Assembly: GCF_020535405.1 (NCBI RefSeq)
Contig: NZ_CP085036.1
Coordinates: 620,001-684,000, forward strand
Source: Antiquaquibacter oligotrophicus
GTDB taxonomy: Bacteria > Actinomycetota > Actinomycetes > Actinomycetales > Microbacteriaceae
Length of the DNA stretch: 64,000 nt
Direction of reading: 5' to 3'
The translations under genes were made by a program, and so were the position numbers. Positions within the stretch are counted from its first letter, which is position 1. Every line of letters starts with the position of its first letter. Below, one piece after another: positions 1 to 8,797 of this stretch. The notes under the pieces were generated by a model. That model was not told where the DNA came from. It saw only the letters and a program-made list of their open reading frames with translations, and did not search any database.

Positions 1-2
1 TC

Positions 3-590
3 ATCGAACCCGAGGTGATCGCTGCCGCGCGCACGCACTCCCTCGAGTTGGGTGTGGAGCCCGTCACCCCCGCCGTCGGGTCGCACCTTGCGCTGCTCGC
101 CGCGGCGACCGGGGCGAAGACCATCATCGAGGTGGGCACGGGTGTCGGCGTGAGCGGCCTGTGGTTGCTGCGCGGAGCACCGGATGCCGTACTCACGACC
201 ATCGACATCGAGGTCGACCACCAGCAGTCGGCGCGCCAGGCGTTCGCGGACGCCGGCATCGCGGCCAAGCAGACGCGACTGATCACCGGCCGGGCATCCG
301 ACGTACTCCCCCGCATGAATGAGGGCAGCTACGACATCGCCTTCATCGACGCAGACTCCGCATCGATTCTCGACTACGTGCAGCACGGGCTGCGGATGGT
401 GCGCACCGGCGGCACCGTGATCGTCGCGCACGCGCTGTGGCGCGGGCGTGTGGCCGACCCGGCTCAGCGTGATGAGACGGTGGCGAACTTCCGGCTGCTG
501 CTCAAGGAGACCCTGGCATCGGACGCGGTGCTGAGCGCCCTGTCACCTGTCGGTGATGGGCTGTTGATGCTCACGAAGGTGGGCGAGTAA
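3..590 (+). CDS. O-methyltransferase, class I SAM-dependent (5' end outside window)
   Basis: Likely transfers a methyl group from S-adenosylmethionine to a small hydroxylated substrate; the natural substrate of these actinobacterial enzymes is not established. The nucleotide-binding motif I reads IIEVGTGVGVSGLWLL, followed by an acidic strand-2 end (TTIDIE) and a FIDADS segment typical of the metal-dependent O-methyltransferase 3 family. The open frame runs to the window edge without a stop, and family members have about 30 more residues before the IAAARTHSLELG segment, so the start is probably outside. A GTG at 15 is possible but would give a short protein. A DUF3117 gene follows convergently, a pairing also found in mycobacteria. 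Confidence 0.85.
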   Translation: MEPEVIAAARTHSLELGVEPVTPAVGSHLALLAAATGAKTIIEVGTGVGVSGLWLLRGAPDAVLTTIDIEVDHQQSARQAFADAGIAAKQTRLITGRASDVLPRMNEGSYDIAFIDADSASILDYVQHGLRMVRTGGTVIVAHALWRGRVADPAQRDETVANFRLLLKETLASDAVLSALSPVGDGLLMLTKVGE

Positions 591-606
591 CGCTCGCCCC
601 GGCGGC

Positions 607-780
607 TCAGGAGGCCGACACAACTCCGGCGAGTGCGTCGTGAAGCTCCTTGGCCTCGGCGTCGTTCACCGAGACAACAAGACGACCGCCGCCCTCAAGC
701 GGAACACGAACGATGATGAGGCGACCCTCCTTGACAGCCTCCATCGGTCCGTCACCGGTCCTCGGCTTCATGGCTGCCAT
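607..780 (-). CDS. DUF3117 family small protein (57 aa)
   Basis: A very small conserved actinobacterial protein of unknown function. The 57-residue product begins MAAMKPRTGDGPMEAVKEG and contains the RVPLEGGGRLVV core that marks the family. It is preceded by AAAGGGGA at a suitable distance. An internal ATG at 771 (MKPRTG) is the other possible start, but the MAAMKPRTGDGP form is the usual one. It lies tail to tail with the O-methyltransferase. Confidence 0.9.
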   Translation of the reverse strand: MAAMKPRTGDGPMEAVKEGRLIIVRVPLEGGGRLVVSVNDAEAKELHDALAGVVSAS

Positions 781-852
781 GAACTGTCCCCTTTCGATGG
801 TTACTCAACCATTATCCCGCATCCCGCGGACATCATTAAATCGTGTGAACGA

Positions 853-2058
853 TCACGGCGGCGTCCAGTCGGAGCCGTCCACCCACCACGCCATGTACAC
901 CCACGCGACCTGGCCGAGGATGAACAGCACAACGATGCTCACGCGATAGACCGGCGACCGCGGCGCTGCGACGGCCCCGAGAGCCGGAAACAAGGGCAGG
1001 AGCAGGCGTAACGTGCTCGACTGCGGAAAGAACACCGCAAGCAGGTAGAGGCTGTAACTGACGAGCCAAAACCGGATGTCCACCCCGAGGCGACGCATGG
1101 CGGGCAAGAACAACGCTGCCCCGACCAGCACGAGCAGAAGCACAAGCGCGACGATGAGCAACCACGGCGGGATGCCCCACCACGAAGCCCACCACTCGGC
1201 GGCACGGAACCACGGCGTAAACGGCACGAGCTCGTCGTAGCCGATGTAGGCGGAACGCCACGCGAGTTCCGTCTCCAGATACGCCATGGGCCGGCCCGTG
1301 ACGATGCCGGCAATCACGAGCCACGCGACGCCCGATGCGGCGCTCACGAGACCGGCAGCACACGCGAGAATCCGCTCCCGCCACGGGAACGGCTCTCGCC
1401 CGCGGCGATCCATCCACCACCGGTAGCTCACGTGCAGCAGGAGCGTGAGGGCGAAGGCGAGCCCACTCGGGCGCGTGAAGGCCATCACGACGATCACCGG
1501 GATGAGGAGCGCGTAGCGCCGCTCGACGAGGAGCAGGAGAGCCAGCATCAGCAGGAAGGCGTGCATCGACTCCGCATACGCGACCTGCAGGATAGGCGAA
1601 ACGGGCGCAACACAGAACAGCACCACGGCAAAGAGCGCCGAGCCCGGCGGCAAAAACTTCGCCATGAGCCGGTAGAAGACGAGCGCCGCACCCAGCGCGA
1701 ACGCGACAGAGACGAAGACCGCGACGACGCCGAAATCGGCTCCCGGCAGTAGGAACAGCCGCACGATCGAGGGGTAGGCGGGCATAAACGCCCACGCGCT
1801 CTCGCCCACGTGCCCGTCCGCGGTCATGGGCAAGCTGCTCGGGTATCCGGTGGCGGCGATGATGAAATACCAGTGGCCGTCCCAGATGCGGGCGAAATCG
1901 AAGTACCCGGGCGAGGCGCCCGTCCACGCATTCGGTTGCTGGATGCTGGCGAACCAGAGCAGGATGCCCGTCGAGATGACTCGCGAGACAGCGAACACCA
2001 CAACCACCCGCAGCCACCACGGGCTCAGCCGATAGCGCACACGCAGCGCCACCGACAT
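853..2058 (-). CDS. PIG-V-like mannosyltransferase, integral membrane
   Basis: A 401-residue multi-pass membrane protein resembling PIG-V-type glycosyltransferases, which use polyprenyl-phosphate-linked sugars. The N-terminal part holds the expected loop after the first membrane helix: ARIWDGHWYFIIAATGYP, followed by AFMPAYPSIVRL. The rest is a run of hydrophobic helices with short basic loops. The start at MSVALRVRYRLS puts it 11 bases after dapE on the same strand, so the two are probably cotranscribed; a longer reading from 2109 would overlap dapE and adds a non-hydrophobic tail. The donor and acceptor cannot be read from the sequence. Confidence 0.75.
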   Translation of the reverse strand: MSVALRVRYRLSPWWLRVVVVFAVSRVISTGILLWFASIQQPNAWTGASPGYFDFARIWDGHWYFIIAATGYPSSLPMTADGHVGESAWAFMPAYPSIVRLFLLPGADFGVVAVFVSVAFALGAALVFYRLMAKFLPPGSALFAVVLFCVAPVSPILQVAYAESMHAFLLMLALLLLVERRYALLIPVIVVMAFTRPSGLAFALTLLLHVSYRWWMDRRGREPFPWRERILACAAGLVSAASGVAWLVIAGIVTGRPMAYLETELAWRSAYIGYDELVPFTPWFRAAEWWASWWGIPPWLLIVALVLLLVLVGAALFLPAMRRLGVDIRFWLVSYSLYLLAVFFPQSSTLRLLLPLFPALGAVAAPRSPVYRVSIVVLFILGQVAWVYMAWWVDGSDWTPP

Positions 2059-2069
2059 CGGGGAACGGC

Positions 2070-3155
2070 TCAGTGTGTGCCCAGCCACGCCCGCAGGCCC
2101 TGCTCGCACGCGATGATCTCCGCGATGTTCACGCGCTCGTCGTCGGCGTGGGCGCGAAGAGGGTCGCCGGGGCCGTAGTTGACGGCGGGCACTCCGTGGG
2201 CGGAGAAGCGGGCGACATCCGTCCAGCCGTATTTGGGGTGGGCGACGCCGCCGACCGCAGCGAGGAAGTCCTGCGCGAGCGGCTCGTCGAGCCCGGGCCT
2301 GGCACCCTCGGCGAGGTCGGTCACCGTGAGCTCGTAGCCGTCGAAGAGTTCGCGCAGGTGTGCGATGGCTTGCTCACCGGAGCGGCTCGGCGCGAAACGG
2401 TAGTTGATGGTCACCACGGCCTGGTCGGGGATGACGTTGCCCGCAACACCCCCGGTGATCGCCACCGCGTTGAGCCCCTCGCGGTACACGAGGCCGTCGA
2501 CCTCGAGTTGTTCGGGCTCGTAGTCCTTGAGGATGCGCAGCACCTCCGCCGCGTCGTGGATGGCGTTGTGGCCCACCCACGAGCGCGCCGAGTGCGCGCG
2601 GATGCCCGACAGTCGCACCTCGACGCGGGCCGTGCCGTTGCATCCGCCCTCCACGGTGGCGCTTGTCGGCTCGCCGAGGATCGCGAAGTCGCCGGCGAGC
2701 AGCTCCGGTCGCGTGCGAGCGAGACGGCCGAGCCCGTTGAGGTCGCTCGAGACCTCCTCGTTGTCGTAGAAGATCCACGTGAGGTCGACGGGCGGTTCGC
2801 TGAGGTCGGCGGCGAGCACAAGCGCAACGGCGACACCCGCCTTCATGTCGACGGTTCCGCGGCCGATGAGCTCGTCGCCCTCGCGACGCACGGGGAGGTT
2901 CGCGTTGACGGGCACGGTGTCGATGTGGCCGGCGATCACAACACGGGATGCCCGGCCGAGGTTCGTGCGGGCGACGACCGCATCACCGTCCCGAATGACC
3001 TCCAGGTGCGGGTAGATCGCGAGGCTCGCCTCGATCGCGTCGGCGATGGCGGCCTCGTTGCCCGACACCGATTCGATGTCGCACAGGGCAACCGTGAGGT
3101 CGACGGCAGACCCGGCAAGGTCGAGCACGGGCAGGTCTGAGTCGCGGGCAGGCAC
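2070..3155 (-). CDS. dapE: succinyl-diaminopimelate desuccinylase
   Basis: Removes succinate from N-succinyl-LL-2,6-diaminopimelate in the lysine/meso-diaminopimelate pathway, in the cytoplasm. About 361 residues, M20 metallopeptidase fold. Visible metal and catalytic motifs are AGHIDTVPVNA (His and Asp ligands), GRGTVDMKAGVAV and YDNEEVSSD with the catalytic/ligand acidic pair. It is divergent from dapD, and dapC lies 4 kb away, so three succinylase-branch genes are in this window. I prefer the GTG at 3155 to the ATG at 3158 because a TAAACT -10 box then sits exactly six bases upstream, as in many leaderless genes here. The difference is one codon. Confidence 0.93.
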   Translation of the reverse strand: MPARDSDLPVLDLAGSAVDLTVALCDIESVSGNEAAIADAIEASLAIYPHLEVIRDGDAVVARTNLGRASRVVIAGHIDTVPVNANLPVRREGDELIGRGTVDMKAGVAVALVLAADLSEPPVDLTWIFYDNEEVSSDLNGLGRLARTRPELLAGDFAILGEPTSATVEGGCNGTARVEVRLSGIRAHSARSWVGHNAIHDAAEVLRILKDYEPEQLEVDGLVYREGLNAVAITGGVAGNVIPDQAVVTINYRFAPSRSGEQAIAHLRELFDGYELTVTDLAEGARPGLDEPLAQDFLAAVGGVAHPKYGWTDVARFSAHGVPAVNYGPGDPLRAHADDERVNIAEIIACEQGLRAWLGTH

Positions 3156-3167
3156 CATGCCAGTTTA
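3156..3167 (-). promoter_or_regulatory. leaderless promoter -10 box for dapE
   Basis: On the minus strand TAAACT is followed by six bases (GGCATG) and then GTG. No Shine-Dalgarno sequence is present. It lies back to back with the dapD promoter within a 24-27 base gap. Confidence 0.5.
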
Positions 3168-3169
3168 GG

Positions 3170-3182
3170 TAGCCTGAGAGTC
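3170..3182 (+). promoter_or_regulatory. leaderless promoter -10 box for dapD
   Basis: TAGCCT is followed by seven bases and the dapD ATG. There is no room for a leader or ribosome binding site. It overlaps the opposite dapE promoter, so transcription of the two genes may interfere. Confidence 0.45.
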
Positions 3183-4124
3183 ATGAGCTCTCGCACTGCA
3201 TGGGGATACGGTCTGGTCACGGTTTCGACGAGCGGGGTGGCACTCGACACGTGGTTCCCGGCCCCGAAGCTCGGCTCGCTGCCCGAGGGAACCGACCCGT
3301 ACATTGCCCCCGCCGAATTCGAGGACCTCATCGGGTCGGACACCCGTCGCGCCGTTGAGCTTCGCTTCGAGACGGTGGAGATCGACCTGGATGCTGCTCC
3401 CGCCTCCACCCCGGATGCCTACCTCCGCCTGCACCTGCTCAGCCACCTGCTGGTGCAGCCCAACGACATCAACCTCGACGGCCTCTTCCCGCACCTGCCC
3501 ATCGTCGTGTGGACGAACGCGGGCCCCGTGCATCCGGACGACTTCGACCGCTTGCGCCCCTCGCTGCAGCGCGCGGGTATCGCGCCGACGGGCATCGACA
3601 AGTTCCCGAGGCTCATCGACTACGTCACCCCCGAGCGCGTGCGCATCGCGGATGCTTCGCGCGTTCGCCTCGGAGCGCACCTGGCACCCGGCACCACCGT
3701 CATGCACGAAGGTTTCGTGAACTTCAACGCCGGCACGCTCGGCACCTCCATGGTGGAGGGCCGCATCTCCCAGGGTGTTGTTGTTGGGGACGGCGCGGAT
3801 ATCGGTGGCGGGGCATCCATCATGGGCACCCTCTCCGGTGGCGGCACCGAGCGTGTCGCGATCGGCGCTCGCGCCCTGCTCGGAGCGAACTCGGGTGTTG
3901 GTATCTCGATCGGCGAGGACAGCGTTGTGGAGGCTGGCCTCTACGTGACGGCGGGCACCAAGGTGACGATCCTCGACGGCACGGGTGAGCCGCGCACGGC
4001 GAAGGCCTCGGAGCTGAGTGGTGTGCCGAACCTGCTGTTCCGTCGCAACTCGGTGAACGGTGCCGTGGAGGTACTCCCCCGCAGCGGCGCGGGCATCACC
4101 CTCAACAGCGCCCTCCACGCGTAG
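3183..4124 (+). CDS. dapD: 2,3,4,5-tetrahydropyridine-2,6-dicarboxylate N-succinyltransferase
   Basis: Succinylates tetrahydrodipicolinate with succinyl-CoA, the first committed step of the succinylase branch to diaminopimelate and lysine. The 313-residue protein is of the actinobacterial DapD type: an N-terminal alpha/beta domain (YGLVTVSTSGVALDTWFP) and a C-terminal left-handed beta helix of hexapeptide repeats from about residue 155, with MHEGFVNFNAGTLG, MVEGRISQGVVVGDGADIGG and GANSGVGISIGEDSVVEAGL. MVEGRIS is where the active-site region lies in this family. It is divergent from dapE. A low-GC accessory patch begins about 200 bases downstream. Confidence 0.95.
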   Translation: MSSRTAWGYGLVTVSTSGVALDTWFPAPKLGSLPEGTDPYIAPAEFEDLIGSDTRRAVELRFETVEIDLDAAPASTPDAYLRLHLLSHLLVQPNDINLDGLFPHLPIVVWTNAGPVHPDDFDRLRPSLQRAGIAPTGIDKFPRLIDYVTPERVRIADASRVRLGAHLAPGTTVMHEGFVNFNAGTLGTSMVEGRISQGVVVGDGADIGGGASIMGTLSGGGTERVAIGARALLGANSGVGISIGEDSVVEAGLYVTAGTKVTILDGTGEPRTAKASELSGVPNLLFRRNSVNGAVEVLPRSGAGITLNSALHA

Positions 4125-4140
4125 CGACAAGTGCCCCGCT

Positions 4141-4175
4141 GTTTGAGGAGCGCGCGCAGCGCGCGTCTCGAAACC
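4141..4175. repeat. dispersed palindromic (REP-like) repeat, copy 1
   Basis: Reads GTTTGAGGAGCGCGCGCAGC then GCGCGTCTCGAAACC; the arms GAGGAGCGCGC and GCGCGTCTC pair imperfectly around a GC-rich loop. A near-identical copy in the opposite sense lies at 31747-31779 inside the glycine riboswitch. The next bases hold a second small hairpin (CCCCGC GAG GCGGGG, 4181-4195) and a GCGC-rich stretch to about 4222. The block follows the dapD stop and could also act as its terminator, though there is no T tract. Confidence 0.75.
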
Positions 4176-4320
4176 TGCGACCCCGCGAGGCGGGGATAAG
4201 GCGCGCAGGGCGCGCGCTACGTTCCCAATTCGCGTCGCTGTTGCGACCTCGATTGTGAACGTCACGTAAATTCAACTCAATTTCACGACGAAACGACATT
4301 TTCGGAAATGAGCGTTCGTT

Positions 4321-4845
4321 ATGGTGAGTGTGACGAATTCTTACAACTACCCGACCGACCCCGTTAACAAGGTCGACCTCACCGGGCAATTTGAGTGGGA
4401 TTGGAACACCGCCGGGGAGGTCGCCGATTTCGCCGCAGGTGCGCTTGGCGTGTTGGCACTGTTTGGTTGCGCCGCATGCGGTGTGATTTCGGCGGGCATT
4501 TCACTCGTTACCGGGGTAGCTCGTCTTGCAACCGGAAATCAGGAAGGATGGGTTGACCTAATCGGGGCCGCGACGTTTGGTGCATCGACTGGGGTTGTCA
4601 TGGTTGCTAAGTCGGTGACGAAGGCCGCATTGAAGCAGACGCCCCGGTTCGTGCGAGGAACGCCAAACATTCCGGCGCGAAATGCTATCCGGCGCGACGG
4701 GTGCCTCTGGAGGTCCAATTACGAGCGAGGCGGGATCTACCTCGGCGCGCAAATATATGGTGCGTTTGAGACAGGAAGGTTCTTTATCGAGTTGGCTTCT
4801 GGAAAGTATGACCCTTCGATCCTGTGGAGAGGGCGTCTTGCCTAA
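4321..4845 (+). CDS. orphan Rhs-family C-terminal tip (probable toxin fragment)
   Basis: The first 22 residues (SVTNSYNYPTDPVNKVDLTG) match the end of the Rhs core, where intact actinobacterial Rhs proteins read roughly GGV.NSY.YPTDP.N..DLTG. The rest is a variable tip with a hydrophobic segment at about residues 33-65 and a basic C-terminal domain (VRGTPNIPARNAIRRDGC) of no fold I recognise. The huge repeat body is missing: an in-frame TGA lies four codons before the ATG. Codon use is more AT-rich than in neighbours (TAT, AAA, ATA). The stop overlaps the next start (TAATG), the usual arrangement of a toxin tip and its immunity gene. It may be a dead remnant or a cassette left after recombination; no Shine-Dalgarno sequence is evident. 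Confidence 0.6.
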   Translation: MVSVTNSYNYPTDPVNKVDLTGQFEWDWNTAGEVADFAAGALGVLALFGCAACGVISAGISLVTGVARLATGNQEGWVDLIGAATFGASTGVVMVAKSVTKAALKQTPRFVRGTPNIPARNAIRRDGCLWRSNYERGGIYLGAQIYGAFETGRFFIELASGKYDPSILWRGRLA

Positions 4846-5339
4846 TGGGATTCTGGACTTTCTTCGTTCGCCGCTGGAGTTGGGCGCTGCTCCTGCCTCT
4901 CGTGGTGGTGCCCCTTCTGGGAGCTGACTACCAAGTGTTGATTCGTGTGTACGCCGCGTTCCTACCTGTTGTGGTCCTCGCCGCCTGGATATCCTTTCGC
5001 CGGACGAGGCGGAACGCAGTCACGGCCCATTCGTCAGTTCGCCGGTCAATCCAACTAAGCGGTGTTGACGAGCGAAATGAACCATTGATCGCGGTAGTAC
5101 AGAACGAGAGCGAGGTCACGTATTTCGCCATCGTTGGGTGGGAAATTGATGGGGAAGAATGTGTGCTTCTTGCGAGGAGCACCGGCCAAGAACTGCGAGA
5201 AGACGACCTGCAGTATCTCCCGACCGTGAAAGAGGCGTACTCGCGACTGGACGCGCTTCATGCGCGATATCTCCCTCGGGATTCGTACGCCAACGCGGTA
5301 CTGAAGCAGTACTTTCCTTGGATAATTCGCCTCGCATAG
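4845..5339 (+). CDS. hypothetical membrane protein, possible immunity partner of the Rhs tip
   Basis: A 164-residue protein starting MGFWTFFVRRWSW, coupled to the preceding Rhs tip by a TAATG overlap. It has two hydrophobic stretches near the N-terminus (about residues 10-25 and 32-52), a short basic stretch (FRRTRRN) and a soluble C-terminal domain of about 105 residues rich in charged residues. I recognise no named family. Position and coupling suggest the cognate immunity protein of the toxin tip; this is inference from synteny only. GC content is lower than in the flanking core genes, in keeping with transfer. It converges with the gene at 5380. Confidence 0.55.
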   Translation: MGFWTFFVRRWSWALLLPLVVVPLLGADYQVLIRVYAAFLPVVVLAAWISFRRTRRNAVTAHSSVRRSIQLSGVDERNEPLIAVVQNESEVTYFAIVGWEIDGEECVLLARSTGQELREDDLQYLPTVKEAYSRLDALHARYLPRDSYANAVLKQYFPWIIRLA

Positions 5340-5379
5340 GTGGGGCGAGCCGCGCTCTTCAGGGAGCATTGACCTACCC

Positions 5380-5979
5380 TCAGCGGTTTTCCGGGGGTGT
5401 GACCTGCAGCATGAGGAGGTCGTTCTTCACGTTGCGCATGCGGTCGGCGCGCAGCTCGCGGTATTCCTCGGTGTCCTGCATCCGCTCGGCCAGGGACACC
5501 GCGTCTGCGGATGCCGCCAGGTCCTCGAGGGCCTCACCGCGTGAGGACGCCACGAGGTCGCGCACCCACTCGTCGTCGTCCGCGAGTGACCGCAGCCGCC
5601 GCGCTAGCTGGCGCAGCACCTGCTCGCGCCGGCTGAGCCTGTCGGTGTCGACCTCGCGGTAGTCGGCGTGGTGGGTCGCCTTGCCGGTGCGGCCGGCCGC
5701 GTCATCCGACAGGCGGGCGACACGCATCGCGTCGCCGTCCTTCTCGTCGGCGAGGTTCTGCAGCTCCTCACGCACGGCGGTCACGTAGCGCTCTTCGTCG
5801 TAATTCAAGCCATCCCGAACCGAGCGCAGCACCATGAGGTTCTTGACCGCGAGCCGCACCGCTGCGGCGGCAATGAGCACACCCTCATCGATGAGGTCCT
5901 GCAGCGGCGCCTCCGGTTGTTGCTTCGGGGCGACGTACTTACCGAGATCGAGTTTCTTGCGGCGCCTGAAGAACCGCAT
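5380..5979 (-). CDS. conserved hypothetical protein, helical and highly charged (199 aa)
   Basis: I do not recognise the family. The protein starts MRFFRRRKKLDLGKYV, has a moderately hydrophobic helix at about residues 36-58 (GVLIAAAAVRLAVKNLMVL), and is otherwise strongly charged and helical with many Arg, Asp and Glu residues. There is no signal peptide. AGGAGG stands six bases before the ATG, supporting this start over the longer frame from 6003, which would overlap gltA. It begins nine bases after the gltA stop, so it is probably translated from the gltA mRNA. Confidence 0.7.
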   Translation of the reverse strand: MRFFRRRKKLDLGKYVAPKQQPEAPLQDLIDEGVLIAAAAVRLAVKNLMVLRSVRDGLNYDEERYVTAVREELQNLADEKDGDAMRVARLSDDAAGRTGKATHHADYREVDTDRLSRREQVLRQLARRLRSLADDDEWVRDLVASSRGEALEDLAASADAVSLAERMQDTEEYRELRADRMRNVKNDLLMLQVTPPENR

Positions 5980-5987
5980 ACGGCCTC

Positions 5988-7283
<1,296 letters not shown>

Positions 7284-7319
7284 CGTTACAGCTTAGGGTG
7301 CGCCTCAGACCACTGTCAC
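7284..7319 (-). promoter_or_regulatory. leaderless promoter of gltA
   Basis: On the minus strand GTGACA (7319-7314), an 18-base spacer and TAAGCT (7295-7290) form a recognisable -35/-10 pair, and the GTG start lies six bases after the -10 box. It is the most complete promoter of this type seen here. Confidence 0.6.
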
Positions 7320-7361
7320 ATGCCGCAAGAACGAGCCGATTTGCTTGGAGGCAGTCGACAT

Positions 7362-8468
7362 TCAGGAGAGCAGGTCGAGCCGTGCCACGGCCTCGGCGAT
7401 GTTGGCGTCGGATGCCGTGAGCGCGACCCGCACGTGGGTTGCTGGCTCCTCCCCGTAGAAGGAGCCGGGCACAACGAGAACCCCGGCATCCGCGAGCTCG
7501 GAAACGGTCGCCCACGCGTCGAGCCCCTTTGTTGCCCACAGGTAGAGGCCGGCCTCGCTGTCGTCGATGCGGTATCCAGCGCGCTGCAGCGCCGGCACAA
7601 GCTTTGCGCGGCGCGCGCGATACAGCTCGCGCTGGTGTGCGACGTGCTCCTCGTCGGCGAGCGCCGCGATCATGGCGGCCTGCACGGGGGCGGGCGGGAT
7701 GAGTCCGAGGTGCTTGCGCACCGCGAGGATCTCGCCGATGAGGTTGCTGCACCCCGCGACAAACGCGGCGCGATAGCCGGCAAGGTTCGACTGCTTGCTG
7801 AGCGAGTAGACGGAGAGCACATTGCTGCGCACCCCCTCGATCACCCGGTAATCGAGGATCGAGGGCGCCGGCTCCGAGGAGTCCCACACGAGCTCCGCGT
7901 AACACTCGTCGTTGACGATCACCGCACCGAGTTCACGAGCCCGCGCAACGGCCGCGCGTAGTTGCTCGACGCTGAGCACCGAGCCCGTCGGGTTACCGGG
8001 GCTGTTGAGCCACACGAGTTTCGTCTCCGCCGGCCACTCCGCGGGGTCATCGGATGCCACGGCGCGAGCACCGACGACGGCCGCACCGATCGCGTACGTG
8101 GGGTAGGCAATCGCGGGGTGGACAACCACATCGCCCGGGCCGAGCCCGAGTAGCAATGGCAACAGCCCAACGAGTTCCTTGGAGCCGATCGTCGGCATGA
8201 CGTTGGCGACCGTGAGGTCGTCAGCTCCGCGCCGACGGGCGTACCAGTCGACGATGGCCTCGCGCAGCGCGGGGGTGCCGGCCGTCTGAGGGTAGGCGTG
8301 GGCATCCGTCGCCTCGGCCAACGCCCGCGCTACGACCGCGGGAGTCGGATCGACGGGTGAGCCGACGGAGAGGTCGACGAAGCCGTCAGGGTGCGACCGC
8401 GCGCGATCGGCGAACGGGGTGAGCGAATCCCAGGGGAAGTCGGGCAGCGCCAGGGGCGTGCGCGGCAC
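7362..8468 (-). CDS. dapC: succinyldiaminopimelate transaminase
   Basis: A pyridoxal-phosphate aminotransferase (class I/II fold) converting N-succinyl-2-amino-6-ketopimelate to succinyl-diaminopimelate with glutamate. 368 residues; the Schiff-base lysine is in VYSLSKQSNLAGYR, the cofactor Asp/Tyr region in VIVNDECYAELVW, and the substrate-binding Asn in WLNSPGNPTGSV. It follows fdxA by one base on the same strand. The order deacetylase-fdxA-dapC matches mycobacteria (mshB ... fdxC-dapC), which supports the dapC assignment over a generic aminotransferase. Confidence 0.92.
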   Translation of the reverse strand: MPRTPLALPDFPWDSLTPFADRARSHPDGFVDLSVGSPVDPTPAVVARALAEATDAHAYPQTAGTPALREAIVDWYARRRGADDLTVANVMPTIGSKELVGLLPLLLGLGPGDVVVHPAIAYPTYAIGAAVVGARAVASDDPAEWPAETKLVWLNSPGNPTGSVLSVEQLRAAVARARELGAVIVNDECYAELVWDSSEPAPSILDYRVIEGVRSNVLSVYSLSKQSNLAGYRAAFVAGCSNLIGEILAVRKHLGLIPPAPVQAAMIAALADEEHVAHQRELYRARRAKLVPALQRAGYRIDDSEAGLYLWATKGLDAWATVSELADAGVLVVPGSFYGEEPATHVRVALTASDANIAEAVARLDLLS

Positions 8469-8469
8469 G

Positions 8470-8790
8470 CTACTCGCCGCCGACCGGGAGGGCGGTAATG
8501 AGCGGGTGGTCCTTGTGGATCACGCCGACCTTGGCGGCACCACCGGGCGAGCCGATGTCGTCGAAGAACTCGACGTTGGCCTTGTAGTAGTCGGCCCACT
8601 TATCGGGGAGGTCGTCTTCGTAGTAGATCGCCTCGACGGGGCACACCGGTTCACACGCTCCACAGTCGACACATTCGTCGGGTTGGATGTAGAGCATTCG
8701 GTCACCCTCGTAGATGCAGTCGACGGGGCATTCATCGATGCACGCGCGGTCCTTGAGGTCGACACAGGGCTGTGCGATGACGTAGGTCAC
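8470..8790 (-). CDS. fdxA: ferredoxin, 7Fe type
   Basis: A small cytoplasmic electron carrier of 106 residues. Two cysteine clusters are visible: an N-terminal one containing CVDLKDRACIDECPVDCIYE and a second CVDCGACEPVCPVEAIYYED, consistent with one 3Fe-4S and one 4Fe-4S cluster. The C-terminal extension after the second cluster (WADYYKANVEFFDDIG) is typical of actinobacterial FdxA/FdxC. The start is GTG at 8790. It sits between the MshB-like gene (seven-base gap) and dapC (one-base gap), probably in one operon. Confidence 0.94.
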   Translation of the reverse strand: MTYVIAQPCVDLKDRACIDECPVDCIYEGDRMLYIQPDECVDCGACEPVCPVEAIYYEDDLPDKWADYYKANVEFFDDIGSPGGAAKVGVIHKDHPLITALPVGGE

Positions 8791-8797
8791 GGGCGAT

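Noticed and set aside
2073-3140. Long plus-strand open frame opposite dapE (and similar long antisense frames at 6348-7961, 11365-13443, 17224-18816 and 26809-29115)
   Set aside because: In GC-rich DNA the antisense of a real gene often lacks stops. These frames show low-complexity Arg/Val/Gly-rich products, no family motifs, and lie over genes with clear catalytic motifs.
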